Assembly: GCA_024643545.1 (NCBI GenBank)
Contig: JAHEMR010000014.1
Coordinates: 1 to 55,852, forward strand
DNA from: Crocinitomicaceae bacterium
GTDB lineage: Bacteria; Bacteroidota; Bacteroidia; Flavobacteriales_D; Crocinitomicaceae
Direction of reading: 5' to 3'
DNA length: 55,852 bases
The notes under the pieces are model-generated. The model was not told where the DNA came from and did not search any database. It saw only the letters and a list, made by a program, of their open reading frames with translations. The position numbers and the translations under genes were made by a program. Positions within the stretch are counted from its first letter, which is position 1; each line of letters starts with the position of its first letter. Of the stretch, positions 17,275 to 25,828 are shown in pieces.

Positions 17275-19851
17275 ATGAAAACAAAAAAACCTATTTTAAG
17301 ACTCGCAGTCTTGGCTGCGTTGTCATTTTTCTCGGGTAACGAAATCGTTGCTCAAACTAACGTAGGGGCGGCTTGTGGATGTCCTTCCGTAGGTTCAAGA
17401 ACTGCTGCAAATGTTCAGGTTTACGCGGCATCATTAAATAAGTGGTCAGCACTTCCTGCTTCTGCTTACGGTGGAGAAATTACAGGAAACATCACATTAA
17501 CATGTGACAAAGTTTGGACTATAGATCAAAAAATATACGTTGCAGCGGGAGCGACTTTAACAATCGAGCCTGGAACTGTAATTAAATCAAACGTTGCTGG
17601 ATCTGCAGCAGCTGCAACTGCATTAATCATTGAAAGAGGTGGTAAAATTATGGCTGCCGGTTCAGAGTCTTGTCCGATTATTTTCACAGCTGCTGCTGAT
17701 GCTTTGGATGGTTCTTATGGGGCTGCAAACAAAGGTCAATGGGGTGGTGTTCTAATCTTAGGAAAAGCAACGAATAACCTTACATTAGCAGCAAACGGAC
17801 CTTTCATTCCAGGAACTTCTGGAAAATTGGCTGTAGCAAATGGATTAGGAGTAGTAGAAGGATTTGCATCTTCTTTACCTCAAGATCAATTTGGTGTGGC
17901 TGTTGGTTCCATTCCAACTGGATATGCTCAAGGTACTTCTCCAACTGGTAACTACACGTTTACAGGAACAGGTGGGTCTGCTCAAAATAATTCAGGTGCA
18001 ACCACATTAAAAGTAACAGCTGCACCTTCAGTGGCATTAGCTGGACAAACGATTACAGGTACTGGAATCGCTACGAACACAACTGTAACAGGTTCAACAA
18101 CTTCGTTAACTTTGTCAAATGCTGCAACTGCAAATTTAACTGGTACTTACACTGCTGCTACAACTCAAGCTGGTACAGGTAACACCGCATCTACGGCTTT
18201 AACTTTGGATAATGCAAACGCATTAATCCTTGTAGGTATGAAAGTAACAGGAACAGGAATTGCTGCTAACACTACTGTTTCTAGCGTTTCTGGAACGGCA
18301 GTTACTCTTTCTACAGCTTCTACGGCTGCAATGTCAGGAACATATACCTTCGCATTTACATTTACAGCTGCGGACGTATTAAACTTTACAGGTTCAACTA
18401 AAATTACCTTAGGAACTGCATTACCTTATGTAATGTCTGGAACAGCAGTTTCTGGAACAGGAATTCCTGCAAATACAACAGTAGCATCTGTTAGTGGTTC
18501 TACTATCACACTTTCTGCTAGTGCATCTGCTCCAGTTACTGGAACATTGACTTTCACAGGTGTTTACCCTAACCCAGGAGCGACAGCTTATTTCCCAATC
18601 GTAACTACTGGAACTTCTTCTGCTCCAGCCGGACTTGCAGTAAATGGTACTGATTATGTAAATTACGCTGGTGTATCAATTTCACAAGCTGGTCAAACTT
18701 TTGATGATAACGATAACTCAGGTGTTATGACCTATGTTTCTATCCGTTATTCAGGAGCTGTATTATTAGTAGGTTCTGAGATCAATGGTTTAACATTGGC
18801 TTCAGTAGGACGCGGAACTAAAATCGAGCATGTTGAAATCGTTTCTTGTGCAGATGATAACATCGAACTTTTTGGTGGTACGGTAAACTTGAAATATTGT
18901 ACGACAATGTTTGGAAATGACGACATGTTTGACTACGACTTAGGTTGGTCAGGAAAAGCACAATTCTTATTCGGAATGAAAGGAAATGAATTTACAACAC
19001 TAGGTGGTTCAACTACCTCAGGAATCAGTAACGATAGTGATAATGGTTTTGAAGCGGATTCAGATGATAGCCAATCATACAACTTCCCAAGATCAATTCC
19101 AATTATTTACAATGCAACATTGATTGGAAATGAGAAAGTTGTTGGAAACTCAGATAACTCTGGATTATCTGCAATCATGGCGAAAGAAAACACAGGTGGA
19201 GAAATCTATAATTCATTGTTTGCCAATTTTAGAAATGGATTTAACATGAAAAAATCTTTAGGAGCTGCTAGTTCATATGCGAATGGTGGTGAAGCTTGGC
19301 ACAACTGGACAAATAGTCCATCAGTTCCTACTACAGCTACAGCTACAACTGGTAACGGTACGCAAATCCTAAAAGTAAAATGTAACACTTTTGTGAACAA
19401 CGTAACAAATGGTCTTGCATCTTCAGTAGGAGCAAGTGCTTCATCTGCAGGAACAGCTCTTACTGGTTCTGACTTGACTCAATTTACCACAACTGATAAC
19501 AACATCGTTGTTACTTCTTTAACTGGTTTCGATCCTAGTTATATCATGAATGGTTCTACAAACGTAATTACTACGAAAAATGATGTTGTTCCATCTCCAG
19601 GTACGAACGTACAATTAGGAACTGGTTGTACTCAAGCGCCATTTGATGGTTTCTTTGAACCAGCTAATTACCGTGGTGCATTCAAACCAAGTGCAAACAA
19701 CGAAAACTGGTTATCTGATTGGACGTTCTCTCAAGTGTTGAACTCAACTAAAGGAGTTCTTGCTTGTCCTACAGACATCAATAATGATGGTGTAACAGAT
19801 GTTAATGACTTCTTGATTTTCTCTGGTCAATTCGGCCAATCTTGTAATTAA
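17275..19851 (+). CDS. Secreted repeat protein with C-terminal dockerin-like segment
   Basis: The 858-residue protein has a signal peptide (to about 27) and a Bacteroidota surface domain split in two. The first part (about 60-200) includes WTIDQKIYVAAGATLTIEPG and KGQWGGVLILGKA. The second (about 470-680) includes DDNDNSGVMTYVSIRYSG, GTKIEHVEIVSCADDNIELF and FGNDDMFDYDLGWSGKAQF; a parallel beta-helix is likely. Between them, about 228-428 holds three copies of a Thr/Ser/Gly-rich module with the core GTGIxAxTTVxSVSGT. The C-terminus CPTDINNDGVTDVNDFLIFS looks like one calcium-binding dockerin repeat. No T9SS PNP tail is present, though a dockerin-type ending may substitute. Function is probably surface adhesion or structure (inference). 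Confidence 0.75.
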   Translation: MKTKKPILRLAVLAALSFFSGNEIVAQTNVGAACGCPSVGSRTAANVQVYAASLNKWSALPASAYGGEITGNITLTCDKVWTIDQKIYVAAGATLTIEPGTVIKSNVAGSAAAATALIIERGGKIMAAGSESCPIIFTAAADALDGSYGAANKGQWGGVLILGKATNNLTLAANGPFIPGTSGKLAVANGLGVVEGFASSLPQDQFGVAVGSIPTGYAQGTSPTGNYTFTGTGGSAQNNSGATTLKVTAAPSVALAGQTITGTGIATNTTVTGSTTSLTLSNAATANLTGTYTAATTQAGTGNTASTALTLDNANALILVGMKVTGTGIAANTTVSSVSGTAVTLSTASTAAMSGTYTFAFTFTAADVLNFTGSTKITLGTALPYVMSGTAVSGTGIPANTTVASVSGSTITLSASASAPVTGTLTFTGVYPNPGATAYFPIVTTGTSSAPAGLAVNGTDYVNYAGVSISQAGQTFDDNDNSGVMTYVSIRYSGAVLLVGSEINGLTLASVGRGTKIEHVEIVSCADDNIELFGGTVNLKYCTTMFGNDDMFDYDLGWSGKAQFLFGMKGNEFTTLGGSTTSGISNDSDNGFEADSDDSQSYNFPRSIPIIYNATLIGNEKVVGNSDNSGLSAIMAKENTGGEIYNSLFANFRNGFNMKKSLGAASSYANGGEAWHNWTNSPSVPTTATATTGNGTQILKVKCNTFVNNVTNGLASSVGASASSAGTALTGSDLTQFTTTDNNIVVTSLTGFDPSYIMNGSTNVITTKNDVVPSPGTNVQLGTGCTQAPFDGFFEPANYRGAFKPSANNENWLSDWTFSQVLNSTKGVLACPTDINNDGVTDVNDFLIFSGQFGQSCN
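17956..18558 (+). repeat. Three tandem GTGIxAxTTV modules inside the 17275 gene
   Basis: Residues about 228-293, 300-358 and 370-428 are three diverged copies of one unit of about 60 residues: a lead-in strand, then VxGTGIxAxTTVxSVSGTxVTLSxAxTA, then SGTYTF. A fourth copy is found in the 19918 gene. The copies are clear in protein and diverged in DNA. Confidence 0.75.
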
Positions 19852-19865
19852 TAAAATTAAATAAT

Positions 19866-19905
19866 AAAGCGCTCATCTGCCTTCGAAAACTGGTGAGCGC
19901 TTTTT
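19866..19905 (+). terminator. Rho-independent terminator
   Basis: AAAGCGCTCA (19866-19875) pairs with TGAGCGCTTT (19894-19903), followed by T residues. It separates the 17275 and 19918 genes. Confidence 0.85.
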
Positions 19906-19917
19906 AAAAAAAATCTT

Positions 19918-22900
19918 ATGAAAAAATTTAATTTACTAACGAAGATATTCGTTTTATTTCTCTCTGCCAACTCTTTTGCACAGGGATTAGAAGGAATCAT
20001 TGTAGAGAAATACTATGTGGCTAATGCAGCTGATGTAGCGAATGCCACCGCGAACAGTGCTGTTACGCCTTTAACAACCAATTCAGTTACATACCGTGTT
20101 TATGTAGATCTAGCGGCTGGATGGAAATTGAATAACATTTGGGGAAATGGCCCGCATCCATTAACAGTGAATACAACAACTGCGTTCTTTAATGACCCGA
20201 ACAACGGTGTAAGTGTAAATAGCGGTGGAACATCGCTTAACAACTACAAGTCAAACACAATGTTTTTGGATTCATACTTCACACTTGGTAACGTTTGTGC
20301 AGGTAAATTAGGAGTGTTAAAATCAGAAGACACCGATGGTACTATTGGAAACACTCAAGGTCTATTAGTAAATAATCCTGGTGGATGTTACGGTGACCCA
20401 ATTATGGGAACTAGCGGAAAAGATGGTTTGATTGCAGGTTCAGTTCAAACATTAACAACCCTAGGTTTGCCAACATCTATTAACATTTTTGATCAAACGA
20501 ATGGTGGTTCATTTTCAATGAATGGTGGTGCTATCTCTATTTTAGCAGGTGTCACTGGTCCAACATCAGGTAATAAAGTGTTGATTGGTCAATTTACGAC
20601 TGACGGAGTATTTACGTTTGCATTGAACCTTCAAATTAAAAACATTACTACGAATGCTGTTGAAGATTATGTTTCTTCTTCTCCAACAGGTAATGAATTA
20701 ACGAATGCGTCGTTAACATTAGCGGCAAACACACCTCCTTCAATTACAATGACGGCAAGTCCATCGACTTCTGGAATTATCACTGGTAGTTCAATGACAT
20801 TTACAGCTACAGCTGCTGATGTAAATGGTGGAACCATTATTGGAGTTGAGTTCTTCGACAATGGCGTTTCAATTGGTGCAGGTACATTAGCATCGGGAAC
20901 AAGTACGAACGGTACTTATACGAAAAGTTATACTGCTTCAGCAAATGGTGCACATGCTATTACCGCTAAGGCAACAGATAACGAATGTGCTTCAACTACA
21001 ACAAGTGCAACGAATTTCACAGTTGCAGCGAATCAAGCACCAGTGGTATCAAACTTAACTGTTCCTGCAACAGCTTATTTGGGTGCTACTGTAAACTTTA
21101 CATGTACTGCTGCTGACCAAGATGGTTCAGTTGCTTCAGTTGAATTTTATGTGAATGGTGTTTCTATCGGAAATGGTACATTGGCTTCAGGTACTTACAC
21201 TAAATCTTACACGATTCCATCTAACGTAAATGGATCTTATTCAGTCCAAGCGAAAGCGACGGATAATTTAAGTTTAGTTGGTGCTTTTGCTTCAGCAACT
21301 ATGAATGTCGTTGCGAATACACCTCCAACGTGTGTTTTAACAAATCCAACGTCAAGTTTATTAATTACTGCTCCAACAGCGATCAATTTAGAAGCAACGG
21401 CTTCAGATAATGATGGAGTTACAGGTGTAGATTTCTATGTGAATGGAACTTTAGTAGGTTCTGATGCTACAAGTCCATATTCTTATTCTTGGACAAGTAC
21501 AGCTGGAATCAAAACGTTCTATGCGAAAGCAACGGATGCGTTCGGTGCATTTACCAATTCATCTTCTGTTACGTTAGATATCGCAGATCCAAATGCATTG
21601 CCTTACAAAATCAAAAACAGTACACAAAACTGTGACGCAACTACATACTGTATGCCAGTAGCTGTTGCTTCAACTTATACAGTGGATAACGTAATTGGTT
21701 ATGACATCCTTTTAAACTATGATGCATCTAAATTAACTCCAACAGGAAACGTAACGGTAAACAACGCATTGATCAATCCAAACTACGTGGAGACAGCTGT
21801 TTCTATCGGAACTCCTTCTGGAAGTAATGGTACAATGCAAATTTCTCTTTACTTGAACAGTAATGCACCTGCTTCTGCAGAATTCGCGGGAACCAATGCA
21901 GACATTTTCTGTGTACAATTCGCAAAAACGGCTGGATTCAATCCAGTTGATTCCGCAGCATTGTCAATTACTTCAATCCAAGAGAGTTACTATACAGGAG
22001 TTATTTTGAAAACAGCAAATGCTGGTAAAGCATACTCAATCAAAAACAACACATACGAAGGATCTTTGGTGTTCTGGTCGGATAATCAAGCGATCAAATA
22101 CAACACTGCTTCTCCAAGTTCATATTTGATTACAAACGTTAACGGTTCATTATCTACTATTGGAACAGCAAGTGCTTCTTCAACAGCTTTGACTATACCT
22201 AATAGCGTTTCAGGTGTTGTTGCTGGTATGAAAGTAGTTGCGAATGGTGTTCCAGCTGGTACAACTGTTGCAAGTGTTTCAGGTACAACCGTAACTTTGT
22301 CTGCTGCTACAACAGCTGCATTATCATCTGCGAATGTATCGTTTGTTTCTGCAACAGCAGTTCAACCGAATACGTCAGGTGCGTTTACACACAATTTATT
22401 GAACGGACAGGATTTACGTATCGAACGTGATATCGTTAACATCAATTCAGTTCAGTTATTAATTAACGGAGCGGATGCGGTATTAGCTAAAACATTGTTG
22501 TTAAGCGGAAACTTTACACCAAACGTATACCAAATCATGGCATTAGATGTTAACTTGGATGGTGTTGTGAGTGCGGGTGATGTCTCTCAAATCAAACAAC
22601 GTGCAACTTTAGCAATTCCTGAATTCCGTCAAGCATGGAACTACTCTGCTGCAGGTGTATCTAACGGACAACCTTCTAAAGATTGGGTGTTTGTAGACCA
22701 AACGCGTGTTGCTACATTAGCTGCATACCAAATTTCATCTACATTCCCAGCAAATGATGGAGTTGGTTATTCTAAATCACAAGTTCCAGTTGCACCGTTC
22801 AATTTAGCGGCAAACGTGACAAACTATTCTACTTGTCCGGTTGTTGAAACTGAAACTTACAAAGGAATCATGTTAGGTGATGTGAATGCTAGTTATGCTG

Positions 22901-23550
22901 CATTTACAGCAAACGGAATCTTGAAATCAGAAAATGAAGCAGTTATTTTAGATTTAGCTTCAGCAGTGAAAGAAGGAAATACGTTCAGAATTCCAGTTTC
23001 ATTTGAATCAACTGAAGCTACGAATGCATTAGACTTCGCGGTTCGTTTCAATGAAAACAACGTTTCTTTCTCTGAATTGAACAATGTAGCAGTTGGAATG
23101 GAAGCAAATGCTTTCATGAACGAAACTGATCGCACATTCCGTTTCACAGGATTTGATGTGGCTAACTTTACAGTAGGTTCTACAGTAGCTGAGTTAGTTT
23201 TACAATCAAACAACGAAACAATTTCTGAAAAAGACATCATCGCTGATTTAGCTTTAATCAATGGTAAACCAGTTGATGTGAAATTTGAGAAATCAAGTGA
23301 AGCGATTCAATCTGTATTAAATGTTTCTATCTTCCCGAATCCATCTAACGGCGCATTCTCTGTTCAAGCAACAGAAAACGCAACAGTTGATGTATACGAT
23401 ATGAATGGAAAACAAATTATTGCAAGTCAAGTGATCTCTTCCAATGGAAAAGTGAACATCGACTTAAACAACGTTGAAGCGGGTGTTTATTTAGTACGTG
23501 TACAAAATGAAGCATTCAGCACAACAAAAAGAATTGTTATTGAAAAATAA
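19918..23550 (+). CDS. Large T9SS-sorted multidomain VEKYYV protein
   Basis: This 1210-residue protein has a signal peptide (to about 21) and a VEKYYV domain (about 23-262: LEGIIVEKYYVA, VTYRVYVDLAAG, LDSYFTLG, GVLKSEDTDGTIGN, VLIGQFTTDGVFTFALNL). Three Ig-like repeats follow (about 273-370, 375-465 and 470-555; pattern VEFYVNGVSIG ... YSVQAKATDN), then a cohesin-like region (about 560-700) and one GVPAGTTVASVSGTTVTL module (746-810). A dockerin-like calcium loop (MALDVNLDGVVSAGDVSQIK, about 874-893) has its second half at about 985-992, and a second cohesin-like region covers 1005-1120. A type A T9SS tail starts at SIFPNPSNGAF (about 1137). It is probably a cell-surface scaffold; cohesin/dockerin calls are by pattern only. 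Confidence 0.8.
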   Translation: MKKFNLLTKIFVLFLSANSFAQGLEGIIVEKYYVANAADVANATANSAVTPLTTNSVTYRVYVDLAAGWKLNNIWGNGPHPLTVNTTTAFFNDPNNGVSVNSGGTSLNNYKSNTMFLDSYFTLGNVCAGKLGVLKSEDTDGTIGNTQGLLVNNPGGCYGDPIMGTSGKDGLIAGSVQTLTTLGLPTSINIFDQTNGGSFSMNGGAISILAGVTGPTSGNKVLIGQFTTDGVFTFALNLQIKNITTNAVEDYVSSSPTGNELTNASLTLAANTPPSITMTASPSTSGIITGSSMTFTATAADVNGGTIIGVEFFDNGVSIGAGTLASGTSTNGTYTKSYTASANGAHAITAKATDNECASTTTSATNFTVAANQAPVVSNLTVPATAYLGATVNFTCTAADQDGSVASVEFYVNGVSIGNGTLASGTYTKSYTIPSNVNGSYSVQAKATDNLSLVGAFASATMNVVANTPPTCVLTNPTSSLLITAPTAINLEATASDNDGVTGVDFYVNGTLVGSDATSPYSYSWTSTAGIKTFYAKATDAFGAFTNSSSVTLDIADPNALPYKIKNSTQNCDATTYCMPVAVASTYTVDNVIGYDILLNYDASKLTPTGNVTVNNALINPNYVETAVSIGTPSGSNGTMQISLYLNSNAPASAEFAGTNADIFCVQFAKTAGFNPVDSAALSITSIQESYYTGVILKTANAGKAYSIKNNTYEGSLVFWSDNQAIKYNTASPSSYLITNVNGSLSTIGTASASSTALTIPNSVSGVVAGMKVVANGVPAGTTVASVSGTTVTLSAATTAALSSANVSFVSATAVQPNTSGAFTHNLLNGQDLRIERDIVNINSVQLLINGADAVLAKTLLLSGNFTPNVYQIMALDVNLDGVVSAGDVSQIKQRATLAIPEFRQAWNYSAAGVSNGQPSKDWVFVDQTRVATLAAYQISSTFPANDGVGYSKSQVPVAPFNLAANVTNYSTCPVVETETYKGIMLGDVNASYAAFTANGILKSENEAVILDLASAVKEGNTFRIPVSFESTEATNALDFAVRFNENNVSFSELNNVAVGMEANAFMNETDRTFRFTGFDVANFTVGSTVAELVLQSNNETISEKDIIADLALINGKPVDVKFEKSSEAIQSVLNVSIFPNPSNGAFSVQATENATVDVYDMNGKQIIASQVISSNGKVNIDLNNVEAGVYLVRVQNEAFSTTKRIVIEK
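22153..22347 (+). repeat. Single GTGI-type module in the 19918 gene
   Basis: Residues 746-810 carry STALTIPNSVSGVVAGMKVV followed by GVPAGTTVASVSGTTVTLS. This aligns without gaps to the second and third modules of the 17275 protein, marking a module shared between the two neighbouring genes. Confidence 0.7.
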
Positions 23551-23570
23551 TTTTTCTTGTTTTTTTATCT

Positions 23571-23609
23571 AAAATAAGTCGCAACCGCAAGGTTGCGGCT
23601 TATTTCGTT
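23571..23609 (+). terminator. Rho-independent terminator
   Basis: AATAAGTCGCAACC and GGTTGCGGCTTATT form a 14-bp stem around a GCAA loop, followed by a short T-rich tract. It lies 23 bases after the stop of the 1210-residue gene. Confidence 0.85.
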
Positions 23610-23630
23610 TAAATTAAAATCGTCAACAAC

Positions 23631-24869
23631 ATGAAAAAAATCTTTCTTTTACTCCTAACTGTTTGTATACAGCAAGTCGCGTTTTCGCAATCACATTTGC
23701 AGAAACCACATCAGGAAAAGGCATTGAATGACACCATTATTTTCGACATTAATCAAGCAGTTTTTACGAATGCTGGGGGCATTAATTACATTGAATTCCC
23801 AGTAATTTTAAAGTCGTCAAATACGGCGATAAATTCATTTGATTTTTGGTTTCAATTCAACGTCAATAAATTAACCTATGTATCTACTTCGGCTGTAATT
23901 AGCGGATTAGATGCTTTTAGTAATTACAACACGGCAAATTTTTATTTGAGTAATACAAGTTCTGGAACGTCAATCACGTTTAATATCCCTACAAATATTC
24001 CGGTAATTAAATTGAAGTTTGAACTGGCAACTCCTTGTACGGAAATTACACAAGGGGATTTCTCAAATATTACCACGCTATTTAATGGTGATGTTAGCTC
24101 ATATAAATTTATCGCACAAACAGATCATTCAATCGATATTACAACACCGGACCCATTATGCACCTATAATTATATTGAGTTTACCTATCCATCAACAATT
24201 TATGGAAAACAAATCACAAATTATCAATGGGATTTTGGAAACGGAGATCAAAGCACGAGTCAAACGGATAGCACCTTATTCACTGCCGGAATTCATACTG
24301 TTACATTAAATGTAACGACAGTAGATGGTTGCACGCATGCTGTTACGCGCGATGTAACAATCTTAGAGGGACCGAATGCATCCTTCAACGCAGTGTTAGA
24401 TCCAAACTTATTTTCCTATAATTTTATCAATCAATCGACCATCCTTACAGGTTCTATTACATCATATCTTTGGGACTTTGGTGATCAAACCCCTACATCT
24501 GATTTGGAAAACCCTAATCATGATTACCAAAGCCATAGTTCTTTTTTGGTGAGCTTAACGGTTAGCGCTGATAACGGTTGTGTGAATGTATACGATTCAA
24601 TTGTTTCAACAACAGACGGATTAACTGAACTCTCATTCGATCAATTCGAAGTCAGTCCGAATCCTACATCAAATTTATGTCAACTAATTTCAACGCATGC
24701 GTTCGTTGGTGAATTGGTGTTAAGAGACCTAAATGGACAAATCCTTCTTTCGAATGAATTCAATGGAAATGAACAAATCATTGATTTAACGAATTTACCG
24801 GCTGGTGTTTACTTTTGTACAATCCAAAATAAAGTTGGTCAGCGAAGCCTAAAAGTTATCAAACTGTAA
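23631..24869 (+). CDS. T9SS-sorted protein with cohesin-like and PKD domains
   Basis: The 412-residue protein has a signal peptide (to about 19). A cohesin-like beta-sandwich (about 32-135) includes FPVILKSSNTAINSFDFWFQ. Two PKD domains follow (about 165-250 and 255-325), with the diagnostic NYQWDFGNGDQ and SYLWDFGDQTP. It ends in a type A sorting tail from FEVSPNPTSNL to about 412. PKD domains serve as spacers or protein/polysaccharide-binding modules on surface proteins. Its cohesin-like domain echoes those of the neighbouring 1210-residue protein. It starts after that gene's terminator, so it is transcribed separately. Confidence 0.82.
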   Translation: MKKIFLLLLTVCIQQVAFSQSHLQKPHQEKALNDTIIFDINQAVFTNAGGINYIEFPVILKSSNTAINSFDFWFQFNVNKLTYVSTSAVISGLDAFSNYNTANFYLSNTSSGTSITFNIPTNIPVIKLKFELATPCTEITQGDFSNITTLFNGDVSSYKFIAQTDHSIDITTPDPLCTYNYIEFTYPSTIYGKQITNYQWDFGNGDQSTSQTDSTLFTAGIHTVTLNVTTVDGCTHAVTRDVTILEGPNASFNAVLDPNLFSYNFINQSTILTGSITSYLWDFGDQTPTSDLENPNHDYQSHSSFLVSLTVSADNGCVNVYDSIVSTTDGLTELSFDQFEVSPNPTSNLCQLISTHAFVGELVLRDLNGQILLSNEFNGNEQIIDLTNLPAGVYFCTIQNKVGQRSLKVIKL

Positions 24870-24976
24870 ACACACTATTACTATTCACAACAAGCTATTG
24901 AAAAGGAATTAACATCATAAACTTCCCTTAAAACTGAGGAAACATCCCGTGAGCAACTTTGTATAAAATTACAAAC

Positions 24977-25828
24977 ATGCAACAGAAACGGGATGTTGAA
25001 TTAGTGGTTATTTCAGATGTTCATTTAGGAACGTATGGAGCGAGAGCAAGTGAATTAGTAAGTTACCTTCGTTCCATTCAACCACGAACCTTGGTTTTGA
25101 ATGGAGATATCATCGATATCTGGCAATTTAGCAAACACTACTTTCCCGCGGACCACATGCAAGTCCTGAAAGAGATTACCTCTTTGTTATCGAAAGGAAC
25201 CAAAGTCTATTACATCACTGGAAATCACGATGAAATGCTCCGTAAGTTCAAAGGATTCAGCATGGGAAATTTTGAAATACAAAATAAACTCATCCTTCCT
25301 TTAACGACCGGAACCGCTTGGATTTTTCACGGCGATGTATTCGACACAACCATGAAACATTCCAAATGGATCGCAAAACTGGGAGGGAAAGGATACGACT
25401 TATTGATTATCTTAAACACCATTGTAAATTGGTTTAGCGAGAAACTTGGACGTGGACGCGTTTCACTTTCCAAAAAAGTAAAAGACAGCGTGAAGGGCGT
25501 GATCAAATTTGTCAATAATTTTGAGGAGACGGCTGCAGAAATTGCGATTAACAATGGCTATCAGTTTGTGGTGTGTGGACACATTCATCATCCACAAATC
25601 AAGAAAATGACGAATGCGAATGGAGAATCAGTGATGTATTTGAATTCTGGAGATTGGGTAGAAAATTCTACGGCATTAGAATATAATAAAGAAATGTGGA
25701 CGCTCTATAAACATGTTCCAAAATCAGGAGATTTCGTCAAGCAAGAGGCCACATCTTTTAAAAATGCCTTGAGTTATGATCAATTGCTCCAAGAGGTAGT
25801 TTCTGGTTTAAATTACGATGCGCAATGA
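24977..25828 (+). CDS. LpxH-like metallophosphoesterase
   Basis: The calcineurin-like phosphoesterase motifs are complete: ISDVHLG near the N-terminus, LNGDIIDIW, TGNHDEMLR and CGHIHHPQIK, giving the Asp, His and Asn ligands of a two-metal centre. The closest recalled family is UDP-2,3-diacylglucosamine diphosphatase, which makes lipid X in lipid A synthesis. The ATG at 24977 (283 residues) is preferred over an upstream TTG at 24959. The next gene starts inside its stop (ATGA), so phosphoesterase and glycosyltransferase are made together. Membership is firm; the exact substrate is less so, because Bacteroidota carry several paralogs. Confidence 0.85.
   Translation: MQQKRDVELVVISDVHLGTYGARASELVSYLRSIQPRTLVLNGDIIDIWQFSKHYFPADHMQVLKEITSLLSKGTKVYYITGNHDEMLRKFKGFSMGNFEIQNKLILPLTTGTAWIFHGDVFDTTMKHSKWIAKLGGKGYDLLIILNTIVNWFSEKLGRGRVSLSKKVKDSVKGVIKFVNNFEETAAEIAINNGYQFVVCGHIHHPQIKKMTNANGESVMYLNSGDWVENSTALEYNKEMWTLYKHVPKSGDFVKQEATSFKNALSYDQLLQEVVSGLNYDAQ

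Noticed and set aside
17956..18558. A CRISPR array or DNA-level tandem repeat
   Set aside because: The repetition is in the protein; the DNA copies have diverged and there are no regular spacers.
9352..24869. A SusC/SusD polysaccharide-utilisation locus
   Set aside because: There is a TonB-dependent receptor, but no SusD-like lipoprotein, glycoside hydrolase or matching sensor.
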